DNA of 9,490 nt, from positions 1 to 9,490 of the forward strand of contig CALJSD010000020.1 in NCBI GenBank assembly GCA_937976325.1, written 5' to 3'. Both the position numbers and the translations under genes were made by a program. Under the pieces are notes generated by a model. The model worked only from the letters and a program-made list of their open reading frames with translations, was not told the origin of the DNA and did not search any database. Of this stretch, positions 1 through 6,000 are shown in pieces (the stretch's first letter is position 1; each line of letters opens with the position of its first letter). This DNA comes from an uncultured Carnobacterium sp. Its GTDB lineage: Bacteria; Bacillota; Bacilli; Lactobacillales; Aerococcaceae.

Positions 1-63
1 TTTGATTTATGGCTGGGTGGTTTTATAAGATGAGGTATCGTTCTTAAACCGCCATAAATCAAA
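1..63. repeat. Long imperfect inverted repeat at the left edge
   Basis: TTTGATTTATGGC at 1-13 is exactly complementary to GCCATAAATCAAA at 51-63. The pairing continues inward after a 5-nt bulge with GGTTT (19-23) against AAACC (46-50), and then AAGA (27-30) against TCTT (42-45). As RNA this would be a long bulged hairpin. No T-run follows on the plus strand, so it is not a plus-strand terminator. A T-run for a minus-strand terminator would lie left of the window and cannot be seen. Function unknown: it could be a terminator for a leftward gene, part of a structured RNA, or the edge of a mobile element. Confidence 0.6.
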
Positions 64-160
64 ATGTAGCAAAAAAGACAAGTCTTGTGAGAAATTAGTT
101 ATCGCTAAAATTGGAGTGTCCGCCAGTGCTTCTGAAGTTGAAATAGTGGGGAGTGGATGA

Positions 161-189
161 TTGACAAAATCAGATAGCAAAGTTAAGAT
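161..189 (+). promoter_or_regulatory. Promoter for the MATE gene
   Basis: A perfect -35 TTGACA (161-166) is followed after 17 nt by TAAGAT (184-189), which matches the -10 consensus at 4 of 6 positions. The predicted transcription start is near 195-197, about 70 nt before the MATE start codon and only about 10 nt before a terminator-like hairpin. Apart from this promoter and the left-edge repeat, 64-160 holds only weak short dyads and no convincing gene. Confidence 0.6.
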
Positions 190-204
190 AAATGTATTGG
201 TAGA

Positions 205-232
205 TCTCTCCGCGTGTGGAGGGACTTTTTTT
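205..232 (+). terminator. Intrinsic terminator or attenuator in the MATE leader
   Basis: TCTCTCC (205-211) pairs with GGAGGGA (218-224) with one U-G wobble, around a 6-nt loop, and seven Ts follow (226-232). Its place between a strong promoter and the MATE ribosome binding site suggests attenuation. The left arm CTCTCC (206-211) is also exactly complementary to GGAGAG (258-263), which is part of the MATE ribosome binding site, so two exclusive pairings are possible. It could instead simply end an upstream transcript. Confidence 0.6.
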
Positions 233-268
233 ATGCATATATACAATTGATTGAGAAGGAGAGTTTTG

Positions 269-1648
269 ATGGTAGTTGAAGAAAAACAAAATCCGTTAGG
301 GTACGAAAAAATAAGTACATTGATTCGCAAAATGGCGATTCCTGCGATTGTCGCGAATGTGGTGAACGCGCTCTATAATATCGTCGACCAAATTTTTATT
401 GGACAAGGGGTAGGTTACTTAGGAAATGCGGCAACGAATATTGCCTTTCCAATTACGACACTTTGTATGGCGATTGGTTTAATGGTAGGGGTTGGTGCTG
501 CATCGAACTTTAACTTGGCGCTAGGTCGAAAGGAAGACAAACATGCACGTGAGGTTGCTGGAACGGCAGTGGTCCTGTTGATAACTGCGGGGATAATCGT
601 TATGAGTGTGGTTCTATTATTCTTACAACCGCTATTAATCTTATTCGGTGCCACTGATCAGATTCTAGGATATGCCAGTGAATATGCTGGGATTACGGCG
701 GTAGGAATTCCGTTCTTTATGATTTCGATTGGGTTTAATCCGCTAGTCCGTGCAGATGGTAGAGCGACCTATTCAATGATGGCAATTGTTGTAGGGGCTC
801 TTCTCAATACAGTGTTAGACCCGTTGTTTATTTTTGGATTCAATATGGGGATTGCCGGGGCTGCTTGGGCAACGGTGATTAGTCAGATTGTTTCAGCGCT
901 TGTGTTACTCGCGTATATTCCGAAGTTTAGATCGGTTCATTTTGAACGCAGCGACTTTAAATTATCATTTGAAGATGTGAAAGTCATTGCGTCTCTTGGA
1001 TTGACATCGTTCATTTTCCAAATTTCTGCGACGATTGTACAAATCACATCGAACAACTTACTTCGTACATACGGGGCTCAATCGTTGTATGGTAGTGATA
1101 TTCCAATTGCGGTCGGTGGTGTTGTAAGTAAAATCTTTGTTATCTTTGTCGCTGTAACGATTGGATTGAACCAAGGCGCACAACCGATTTTAGGATTTAA
1201 CTACGGTGCGAAGAAATATTCACGTGTTCACGAAACGATGAACTTACTCTTAAAAGTAACCTTAATTTTATCAACCATTTTATGGGTTCTATTCGAAGCT
1301 TTTCCGTTACAACTCATTCAAATGTTTGGGAGCGGGGAAGAGCTTTACTATGAATTTGGAGTTCGATATGCGCGTGCCTTCTTATTCTTCACCTTCATTA
1401 ACGGGGCAACGATTATTGTAACAACGTTCTTCCCAGCAATTGGAAAGGCGAAATTAGGAGCGATTCTATCACTAACACGCCAATTATTTGTACTGCTTCC
1501 AGTGATGCTTCTTCTTTCAACACTATTTGGAGTAGACGGACTTATTTATTCTGGACCTGTTTCAGACTTGATTTCATTCACGATTTGTATCGCTGTGTAT
1601 ATTAATCAAATGCGCAAGATTCCAAAGGTGGACGAACTTCTGGTATAA
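269..1648 (+). CDS. MATE-family multidrug/sodium efflux transporter
   Basis: This 459-residue integral membrane protein belongs to the MATE family (MatE/NorM/MepA type), cation-coupled antiporters that export drugs or metabolites. The N-terminus has the family's typical pattern: LGYEKISTLIRKMAIPAI, then VVNALYNIVDQIFIGQG around residues 30-46. About twelve hydrophobic segments fall in two similar halves; the second half opens near the conserved SLGLTSFIFQ, and NQGAQPILGFNYGA is a well-conserved family motif. Length is normal. The ATG at 269 is chosen because AAGGAG (256-261) lies 7 nt upstream; an in-frame TTG at 251 would place this site inside the gene. The substrate cannot be told from sequence. 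The leader hairpin suggests attenuation. The stop codon overlaps the promoter of the next gene. Confidence 0.93.
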   Translation: MVVEEKQNPLGYEKISTLIRKMAIPAIVANVVNALYNIVDQIFIGQGVGYLGNAATNIAFPITTLCMAIGLMVGVGAASNFNLALGRKEDKHAREVAGTAVVLLITAGIIVMSVVLLFLQPLLILFGATDQILGYASEYAGITAVGIPFFMISIGFNPLVRADGRATYSMMAIVVGALLNTVLDPLFIFGFNMGIAGAAWATVISQIVSALVLLAYIPKFRSVHFERSDFKLSFEDVKVIASLGLTSFIFQISATIVQITSNNLLRTYGAQSLYGSDIPIAVGGVVSKIFVIFVAVTIGLNQGAQPILGFNYGAKKYSRVHETMNLLLKVTLILSTILWVLFEAFPLQLIQMFGSGEELYYEFGVRYARAFLFFTFINGATIIVTTFFPAIGKAKLGAILSLTRQLFVLLPVMLLLSTLFGVDGLIYSGPVSDLISFTICIAVYINQMRKIPKVDELLV

Positions 1649-1649
1649 T
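1641..1649 (+). promoter_or_regulatory. Extended -10 promoter for the dGTPase-like gene
   Basis: TGGTATAAT (1641-1649) is a perfect extended -10 element (TG-N-TATAAT) and contains the stop codon of the MATE gene. A -35 is poor: TTCCAA at 1620-1625 with an 18-nt spacer is the best available. The predicted start lies near 1656, giving a leader of about 23 nt that holds the GGAAGGGG ribosome binding site (1663-1670). It would let the downstream gene be expressed independently of MATE attenuation. Confidence 0.55.
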
Positions 1650-1678
1650 GATTGGAAGCAATGGAAGGGGTATGATTT

Positions 1679-3061
1679 ATGGAATGGTCTAAATTACTAT
1701 CAACAAAACGTCTTTCTGGTAAAGAAGCGACACATCGCAACGAGTTTGACGATGATTATAAACGAATTGTAACGAGTCCTTCTTTTCGAAGATTACAAGA
1801 TAAGACACAAGTATTTCCGCTAGAGCGCTTGGATTTTATTCATACGCGACTAACGCACTCATTAGAAGTAGCGATGGTGGCTCGTTCACTGGCAAAAGAA
1901 ATTGTCATTTTATTGCAAGAGGAAGTGCAGAAGAAACCTTGTAGCAGTAAAGAGGAAATGATTGCTCGACAAGAAGATGTATTGAAAATTGTTGAATGTG
2001 CGAGCCTCGTTCATGACCTTGGTAACCCTCCATATGGACACTTTGGGGAAGATATTATTCGTCAATGGTTCAAGAAGAACTTGCCAAGTATCTTAAAAGA
2101 AAAAAGCGATGTAGCTGAAGAGTTCTTAGTGAGTCCATATGTGTATGATTTCTACCGTTTTGAAGGGAATGCGCAATCGCTTCGTATTGTATCGAAGTTG
2201 CATGACTTCAAAGGAGAATTCGATGGACTCGATTTAACAGCGGCAACGCTCAATACGATTCTAAAGTATACGTACCCATCTTCTCATAAGAAAACAGAAG
2301 AGATTACCTCTAAAAAAGTAGGGTATTTCTTTGCCGAAGAAGAAGCTTTTAAGACTGTCACAGAGATTACAGGGGCGGGGACAAGTCGTCATCCGCTAAC
2401 GTTTATTCTAGAAGCTGCAGACGATATTGCCTATCTGGTAGCTGACATGGAAGATGCGATTGGAAAAGGCGTGATTTCCTTTAGAGATGTGCGAGAGTTC
2501 TTACTAGAGAACTTGAGTAACGATGCCTATAACGCTCCGCATTCCGTTCATACCCGCGAAGTGTTAACAACGATCGATGAGAAAGTCTTCAGCGTCAACC
2601 GTTTCTTTGTGGATTTACGTGATAAATTAATCGACGGTGCGCGTCATACCTTTGTAAATCACTATGATGAAATTATGGCTGGGACGTTTAACCAAGACTT
2701 GTTTAAAAATTCGTGGGCCGAAGATTTGTATGTGATTCTTCGTAGATTATCTGAAGAGAGAATTTATGATCATAAAGGAATCTTGAGATTAGAAATCGCA
2801 GGATACACAACCCTCACTTATTTATTAGACAGCTTTGTGCCTTCATTAGTATCGTACGATACGAATCGTCAATTAGACTATGTAGAGTTGAAGAAGATTG
2901 GCATTATTTCTGAAAGCCAAAAACGTTCTTATCATTACTTTGCAGAAGGAAAGAGCGAAGTTGAAAAATTATACTTACGCCTTCTATTAGCGACGGACTT
3001 CATTTCAGGAATGACAGATAGTTATTCTCACCGCCTCTATTTAGACATGGTTGGAATTTAA
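1679..3061 (+). CDS. HD-domain dGTP triphosphohydrolase-like protein
   Basis: This 460-residue cytoplasmic protein matches the dGTPase branch of the HD phosphohydrolases, which split dNTPs into nucleoside and triphosphate and so affect nucleotide pools. The metal-binding set is complete: His60 in RLTHSLEVA, His112-Asp113 in VHDLGNPPYGHFGE, and the later Asp in LEAADDIAY (Asp248/249). The family's FEGNAQSLRI is at 161-170 and SFRRLQDKTQVFPL, typical of the substrate pocket, at 35-48. The N-terminus starts with the usual short lead-in before the HD core. The ATG at 1679 follows GGAAGGGG by 8 nt. The gene is 30 nt downstream of MATE but has its own promoter, so co-function is not implied. Members vary in preferred dNTP, so dGTP itself is not proven. 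Confidence 0.92.
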   Translation: MEWSKLLSTKRLSGKEATHRNEFDDDYKRIVTSPSFRRLQDKTQVFPLERLDFIHTRLTHSLEVAMVARSLAKEIVILLQEEVQKKPCSSKEEMIARQEDVLKIVECASLVHDLGNPPYGHFGEDIIRQWFKKNLPSILKEKSDVAEEFLVSPYVYDFYRFEGNAQSLRIVSKLHDFKGEFDGLDLTAATLNTILKYTYPSSHKKTEEITSKKVGYFFAEEEAFKTVTEITGAGTSRHPLTFILEAADDIAYLVADMEDAIGKGVISFRDVREFLLENLSNDAYNAPHSVHTREVLTTIDEKVFSVNRFFVDLRDKLIDGARHTFVNHYDEIMAGTFNQDLFKNSWAEDLYVILRRLSEERIYDHKGILRLEIAGYTTLTYLLDSFVPSLVSYDTNRQLDYVELKKIGIISESQKRSYHYFAEGKSEVEKLYLRLLLATDFISGMTDSYSHRLYLDMVGI

Positions 3062-3069
3062 TGTGAAAG

Positions 3070-3106
3070 TAGACAATTACCATATATGGTAATTGTCTAT
3101 TTTTTT
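3070..3106 (+). terminator. Terminator of the dGTPase-like gene
   Basis: Positions 3070-3099 are a perfect 30-nt palindrome (TAGACAATTACCATA and its complement), followed by seven Ts (3100-3106). It starts 8 nt after the stop codon. The core ACCATATATGGT (3079-3090) recurs in a second terminator at 3166-3186. Confidence 0.9.
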
Positions 3107-3110
3107 AATG

Positions 3111-3162
3111 TGAAGTGCACCCAAAAGTAAGGCAGAAAATCTAACTTTTGGGGTGCACTTCA
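3111..3162. mobile_element. 52-bp MITE-like relic with IS3-type ends
   Basis: The left end TGAAGTGCACCCAAAAGT (3111-3128) is the reverse complement of the right end ACTTTTGGGGTGCACTTCA (3144-3162), except for one extra G in the right end. The ends start with TG and finish with CA, as IS3-family elements do, and their CACCCCAAAAGT core resembles IS150-type ends as I remember them. Both sides carry AATG (3107-3110 and 3163-3166), a 4-bp duplication of the size expected for that family. No transposase lies between: the ends are separated by 15 nt. It appears to be a non-autonomous or collapsed element inserted between two terminators. The exact parent IS is not identified. Confidence 0.65.
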
Positions 3163-3165
3163 AAT

Positions 3166-3186
3166 GACCATATATGGTCTTTTTTT
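3166..3186 (+). terminator. Second plus-strand terminator
   Basis: GACCATATATGGTC (3166-3179) is a perfect palindrome followed by seven Ts (3180-3186). It shares the ACCATATATGGT core of the terminator at 3070-3106, from which it is now separated by the 52-bp insertion. The stem is short (5-7 bp), so it is probably a weak backup terminator. Confidence 0.55.
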
Positions 3187-3190
3187 GCTT

Positions 3191-3232
3191 CAAAAATAAA
3201 AAGACCGCCGATGGATTTTGTTCGTCGGCGGT
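3191..3232 (-). terminator. Terminator of the DUF1827 gene
   Basis: ACCGCCGATG (3204-3213) pairs with CGTCGGCGGT (3223-3232), a GC-rich 10-bp stem with one wobble and a 9-nt loop. Read on the minus strand it is followed by TCTTTTTATTTTTG (complement of 3191-3204). It lies 15 nt beyond the stop codon of the minus-strand gene. Confidence 0.85.
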
Positions 3233-3247
3233 TTCAATTTGTCTATT

Positions 3248-3547
3248 TTAGTTGAATACAGGTCGTTTTTTCTCCACAGGAATACTGATTTCAACAAAGT
3301 TATCAGCGTGAATAATATCCAGTCCTTCTGGTTCCATATGGAATAGGCGATGAACGACGAATTCAATTTCAACATCTTTAATACGTCTTTTTCTGTTTAA
3401 GATTACGATATCGCGGTGAGTGGCAGCGTCAGCATAGAAAACAGTTGTTTGACCAAGTGAATATACCTTGATGAAGTACGCATCTGTATTAGCTAACTGT
3501 TCATTGACAAGTTGCGAGTGAGAATTGGTAATATCGATAAGTTTCAT
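3248..3547 (-). CDS. DUF1827 family protein, function unknown
   Basis: The product is a small soluble protein of 99 residues. The N-terminal MKLIDITNSHSQLVNEQL, then DAYFIKVYSLGQTTVFYADA and the acidic C-terminal half match the DUF1827 family of lactic acid bacteria, which has no established function. There is no signal peptide or membrane segment. I place the start at the ATG at 3547, not the in-frame GTG at 3553: AAGGAGG (3562-3556 on the minus strand) is 8 nt from the ATG but only 2 nt from the GTG. The gene stands alone between its own promoter and terminator, convergent with the dGTPase-like gene and divergent from ptsHI. A link to sugar transport from that neighbourhood would be speculation. 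Confidence 0.87.
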   Translation of the reverse strand: MKLIDITNSHSQLVNEQLANTDAYFIKVYSLGQTTVFYADAATHRDIVILNRKRRIKDVEIEFVVHRLFHMEPEGLDIIHADNFVEISIPVEKKRPVFN

Positions 3548-3582
3548 AGACACAGCCTCCTTCTGAAAAATTCCTTGAAACC

Positions 3583-3611
3583 ATTATACATTTTTTTTGC
3601 TTAATTTTCAC
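3583..3611 (-). promoter_or_regulatory. Promoter of the DUF1827 gene
   Basis: On the minus strand, GTGAAA (3611-3606, 4 of 6 matches to TTGACA) is followed after 17 nt by a perfect TATAAT (3588-3583). The transcription start would be near 3576, about 30 nt before the ATG at 3547, leaving room for the AAGGAGG site. Confidence 0.6.
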
Positions 3612-3691
3612 CTACAAATTTAAGAAAAGTTATTAAAATTTAAAGAATTTTCAATCAAGAGATTTTTTTGTAAGTGTGATAGGGATTGCGA

Positions 3692-3705
3692 TGAAAGTGC
3701 TTTTA
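3692..3705. promoter_or_regulatory. Possible catabolite-response (cre-like) site
   Basis: TGAAAGTGCTTTTA fits the CcpA-site consensus TGWAANCGNTNWCA except at two positions (CG is TG, and the final C is T). CcpA control of ptsHI is known in related bacteria, which makes the location plausible, but in AT-rich DNA such a match can arise by chance. Confidence 0.25.
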
Positions 3706-3723
3706 AAAAATGTATTTAAATAG

Positions 3724-3752
3724 TTGTTAAATCTCTCAAAAAATGGTAATCT
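3724..3752 (+). promoter_or_regulatory. Candidate ptsHI promoter
   Basis: TTGTTA (3724-3729) is followed after 17 nt by TAATCT (3747-3752), preceded by TGG, giving an extended -10 (TG-N) form. The predicted start near 3759 leaves a leader of about 85 nt. A weaker alternative is TTGAAA (3759-3764) with TTACAT (3783-3788). The -10 match is poor for a gene pair expected to be highly expressed, so the assignment is tentative. The rest of 3565-3842 is AT-rich with no gene I can support. Confidence 0.35.
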
Positions 3753-3842
3753 TATTAATTGAAAGGGTTGTATTTTTGAGGCTTACATGCTCTCGAACGT
3801 ACATTTCTTAACAAAAATTTACTTTCAAAGGAGACTTTCAAT

Positions 3843-4109
3843 ATGGAAAAGAAAGAATATCATGTAATCGCAGAAACAGGGATCCACGCTCGCCCAGCAA
3901 CTTTATTAGTTCAAACAGCAAGCAAATATAGTTCAGATATCCAATTAGAATACAAAGGTAAATCTGTTAACTTAAAATCAATCATGGGCGTTATGTCATT
4001 AGGTGTTGGCCAAGGTGCTGACGTAGTGATCACTGCTGAAGGTGCTGACGAAGCAGAAGCATTAGCAGGAATCGACGAAACTATGAAAAAAGAAGGATTA
4101 GCTGAATAA
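3843..4109 (+). CDS. ptsH: Phosphocarrier protein HPr
   Basis: HPr is the 88-residue cytoplasmic phosphate carrier of the PTS: it takes phosphate from Enzyme I and passes it to sugar-specific IIA domains. The active-site His15 is in TGIHARPATLLV (12-23). Ser46, the target of HPr kinase/phosphorylase that turns HPr into the CcpA co-repressor in Firmicutes, is in NLKSIMGVMSLGVGQG (43-58). Length is exactly that of the family, and the sequence is very similar to enterococcal HPr. AAAGGAG (3827-3833) lies 9 nt before the ATG. ptsI follows after one base, so the two form an operon and are probably translationally coupled. Identification is certain; regulation by Ser46 is from family knowledge. Confidence 0.98.
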   Translation: MEKKEYHVIAETGIHARPATLLVQTASKYSSDIQLEYKGKSVNLKSIMGVMSLGVGQGADVVITAEGADEAEALAGIDETMKKEGLAE

Positions 4110-4110
4110 T

Positions 4111-5838
4111 ATGAAACCAACATTACAAGGGATTGCTGCTAGTGATGGTATCGCAATTGCCAAAGTATATACTTTGACTGAGCCTGATTTAACAGTGACA
4201 AAAGTGACTGTAGAAGATTCAGAAAAAGAAGTTTCACGCTTGGATGATGCATTAGCAGCATCAATTAAAGATGTCGAATTAATTAAAGAAACTGCCTTAA
4301 AGAACTTAGGTGAAGAAGAAGCACAAGTATTCGATGCTCACTTAATGGTTTTAAGCGACCCAGAATTAATTGGACAAGTAAAAGATAGCATTACATCAAA
4401 TAAAGTGAATGCGGAAGCTGCATTAAAAGAAGTAACAGATATGTTTATTTCTATTTTTGCAGGAATGGAAGATAACCCTTATATGCAAGAACGTGCTGCG
4501 GACATTCGTGACGTATCAAAACGTATCTTAGCACACCTTTTAGGCGTTAAAATTCCTAGCCCAGCAACTATTAAAGATGAAGTGATTATCGTTGCTGCCG
4601 ATTTAACACCGAGTGATACAGCTCAATTAAATCGCCAATACGTAAAAGCTTTCGTTACTGATATTGGTGGACGTACTTCTCACTCAGCGATTATGGCTCG
4701 TTCTTTAGAAATTCCAGCAATCGTTGGTACTAAAGAAGTGACTTCAATTGCCAAAGACGGAGATATCATTATCGTAGATGGATTAGCTGGGGATGTATTC
4801 CTTAACCCATCTGAAGAAGTGATTGCTGAATACCGTGCTAAAGCTGAAGCATTTGCAGCTCAACAAGCTGAATGGGAAAAATTAAAAGACTCAAAAACTT
4901 ACACTAAAGATGGCCATCAAGTTGAATTGGCTGCAAACATTGGTACACCAAAAGATTTAGAAGGTGTTGTACACAATGGTGCAGAAGGTGTTGGTTTATA
5001 CCGTACAGAATTCTTATACATGGATTCTCACGAAATGCCAACAGAAGAAGATCAATTTGAAGCTTACAAAGCTGTTTTAGAAGGCATGAATGGAAAACCT
5101 GTTGTCGTTCGTACAATGGATATCGGTGGGGATAAAGAGTTACCATACTTACCATTACCACACGAAATGAACCCATTCTTAGGATATCGTGCAATTCGTA
5201 TTTCATTACATGAACCAGCAATGTTCCGTACACAATTGCGTGCATTATTACGTGCTTCTGTATACGGTAAATTACGTATCATGTTCCCAATGATTGCGAC
5301 ATTAAATGATTTCCGTGGCGCTAAAGCATTATTAGAAGAAGAAAAAGCTAAATTAATCGCAGAAGGTGTTGCAGTCAGCGACGATATCCAAGTGGGAATC
5401 ATGATTGAAATCCCTGCAGCAGCAGTTTTAGCTCACCAATTCGCTAAAGAAGTGGACTTCTTCAGTATCGGAACAAACGACTTAATCCAATACACAATGG
5501 CTGCTGACCGTATGAACGAACGCGTTTCATACTTATACCAACCATACAACCCATCAATCTTAACGTTAATCAAACACGTGATTGATTCAGCACACAAAGA
5601 AGGCAAATGGGCTGGAATGTGTGGGGAAATGGCTGGGGATCAAACAGCTGTACCTCTATTAGTAGGTCTTGGATTAGACGAGTTCTCAATGTCTGCATCA
5701 AGTATTCTAAAAACACGTAGCTTAATTTCTAAATTAACATTAAGCGATATGCAAGCATTAGCAGCTAAAGCAATTAACGAATGCGCAACTGTAGAAGAAG
5801 TTGAAGCATTAGTAGCAGAAGCTGTATCTAAAATCTAA
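4111..5838 (+). CDS. ptsI: PTS Enzyme I (phosphoenolpyruvate-protein phosphotransferase)
   Basis: Enzyme I autophosphorylates from phosphoenolpyruvate and donates the phosphate to HPr, the first step for all PTS sugars; it is cytoplasmic and dimeric. The 575 residues match the usual length. The N-terminal half carries the phosphohistidine domain with active His191 in GGRTSHSAIMARSLEIPAIVG. The C-terminal TIM-barrel has GVGLYRTEFLYM, RTMDIGGDKELPYL, NPFLGYRAIR, IMIEIPAA, FFSIGTNDLIQY and the catalytic Cys504 in GMCGEMAGD. It starts one base after the ptsH stop, and its ribosome binding site AGAAGGA (4091-4097) is inside ptsH. Codon use is biased and even across ptsH and ptsI, as expected for highly expressed genes. 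Nothing is missing or unusual. Confidence 0.98.
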   Translation: MKPTLQGIAASDGIAIAKVYTLTEPDLTVTKVTVEDSEKEVSRLDDALAASIKDVELIKETALKNLGEEEAQVFDAHLMVLSDPELIGQVKDSITSNKVNAEAALKEVTDMFISIFAGMEDNPYMQERAADIRDVSKRILAHLLGVKIPSPATIKDEVIIVAADLTPSDTAQLNRQYVKAFVTDIGGRTSHSAIMARSLEIPAIVGTKEVTSIAKDGDIIIVDGLAGDVFLNPSEEVIAEYRAKAEAFAAQQAEWEKLKDSKTYTKDGHQVELAANIGTPKDLEGVVHNGAEGVGLYRTEFLYMDSHEMPTEEDQFEAYKAVLEGMNGKPVVVRTMDIGGDKELPYLPLPHEMNPFLGYRAIRISLHEPAMFRTQLRALLRASVYGKLRIMFPMIATLNDFRGAKALLEEEKAKLIAEGVAVSDDIQVGIMIEIPAAAVLAHQFAKEVDFFSIGTNDLIQYTMAADRMNERVSYLYQPYNPSILTLIKHVIDSAHKEGKWAGMCGEMAGDQTAVPLLVGLGLDEFSMSASSILKTRSLISKLTLSDMQALAAKAINECATVEEVEALVAEAVSKI

Positions 5839-5853
5839 TAAATAGATAGCCTG

Positions 5854-5884
5854 AACACCTGAGGGAAACCTTGGGTGTTTTTTT
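5854..5884 (+). terminator. Terminator of ptsHI
   Basis: AACACCTGAGG (5854-5864) pairs with CCTTGGGTGTT (5869-5879) over 11 bp with two G-U wobbles, closed by a GAAA tetraloop, and followed by a run of Ts (5878-5884). It begins 16 nt after the ptsI stop. Confidence 0.92.
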
Positions 5885-5922
5885 GATGCCAAAAATTCTA
5901 AAAAAGTATTAAACTCTGTAAG

Positions 5923-5952
5923 TTTCTTTGGTAGAGTATGTTCACAAAGAAA
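5923..5952. repeat. Inverted repeat spanning the -35 region of the DltX-like gene
   Basis: TTTCTTTG (5923-5930) and CAAAGAAA (5945-5952) are perfect 8-bp inverted arms 14 nt apart. They bracket the weak -35 (5939-5944) of the promoter that follows. The spacing puts the arm centres about two helical turns apart, which suits a dimeric regulator, but no known site is recognised. Confidence 0.4.
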
Positions 5953-5967
5953 GGAATATGGTATACT
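5939..5967 (+). promoter_or_regulatory. Promoter of the DltX-like gene
   Basis: TGGTATACT (5959-5967) is an extended -10 with 5 of 6 matches to TATAAT. The best -35 at 17 nt is TGTTCA (5939-5944), which is weak. The start would be near 5974, about 27 nt before the GTG start codon. Confidence 0.55.
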
Positions 5968-5980
5968 ACGAATCGTAGTA
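5964..5980. promoter_or_regulatory. Palindromic candidate operator over the -10 and start site
   Basis: TACTACGAATCGTAGTA is a perfect 7-bp dyad with a 3-nt centre. It overlaps the end of the -10 and covers the predicted transcription start, a classic repressor position. Shape and size recall BlaI/CopY or GntR-type operators, but the inner bases (TACG/CGTA rather than TACA/TGTA) do not fit BlaI/CopY. In RNA it could also form a small 5' hairpin. Confidence 0.45.
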
Positions 5981-6000
5981 AAGAAGAAGGGGAATGAATC

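Noticed and set aside
1..33. A possible C-terminal gene tail on the plus strand ending in TGA at 31-33
   Set aside because: Only ten codons are visible and they overlap the inverted repeat; nothing supports coding.
251..268. Upstream TTG start for the MATE gene
   Set aside because: It would make the strong AAGGAG ribosome binding site part of the coding sequence; the ATG at 269 has proper spacing.
7..330. Minus-strand open frame of 107 codons over the left intergenic region
   Set aside because: It crosses the terminator hairpin and the MATE start, has no supported ribosome binding site, and resembles no protein family I can name with confidence.
3190..3375. Minus-strand 61-codon frame overlapping the DUF1827 gene
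   Set aside because: It lies in another frame of a supported gene and its terminator, with no ribosome binding site or family resemblance.
3548..3553. GTG start six bases upstream for DUF1827
   Set aside because: It is only 2 nt from the AAGGAGG site; the ATG at 3547 is at the correct 8 nt.
3691..3723. Ten-codon plus-strand frame before ptsH
   Set aside because: It lacks a ribosome binding site, and the AT-rich context makes a chance frame likely. I see no attenuator structure with it.
4904..5402. Two long minus-strand frames antisense to ptsI
   Set aside because: They mirror the biased codon use of ptsI and show no recognisable protein features.
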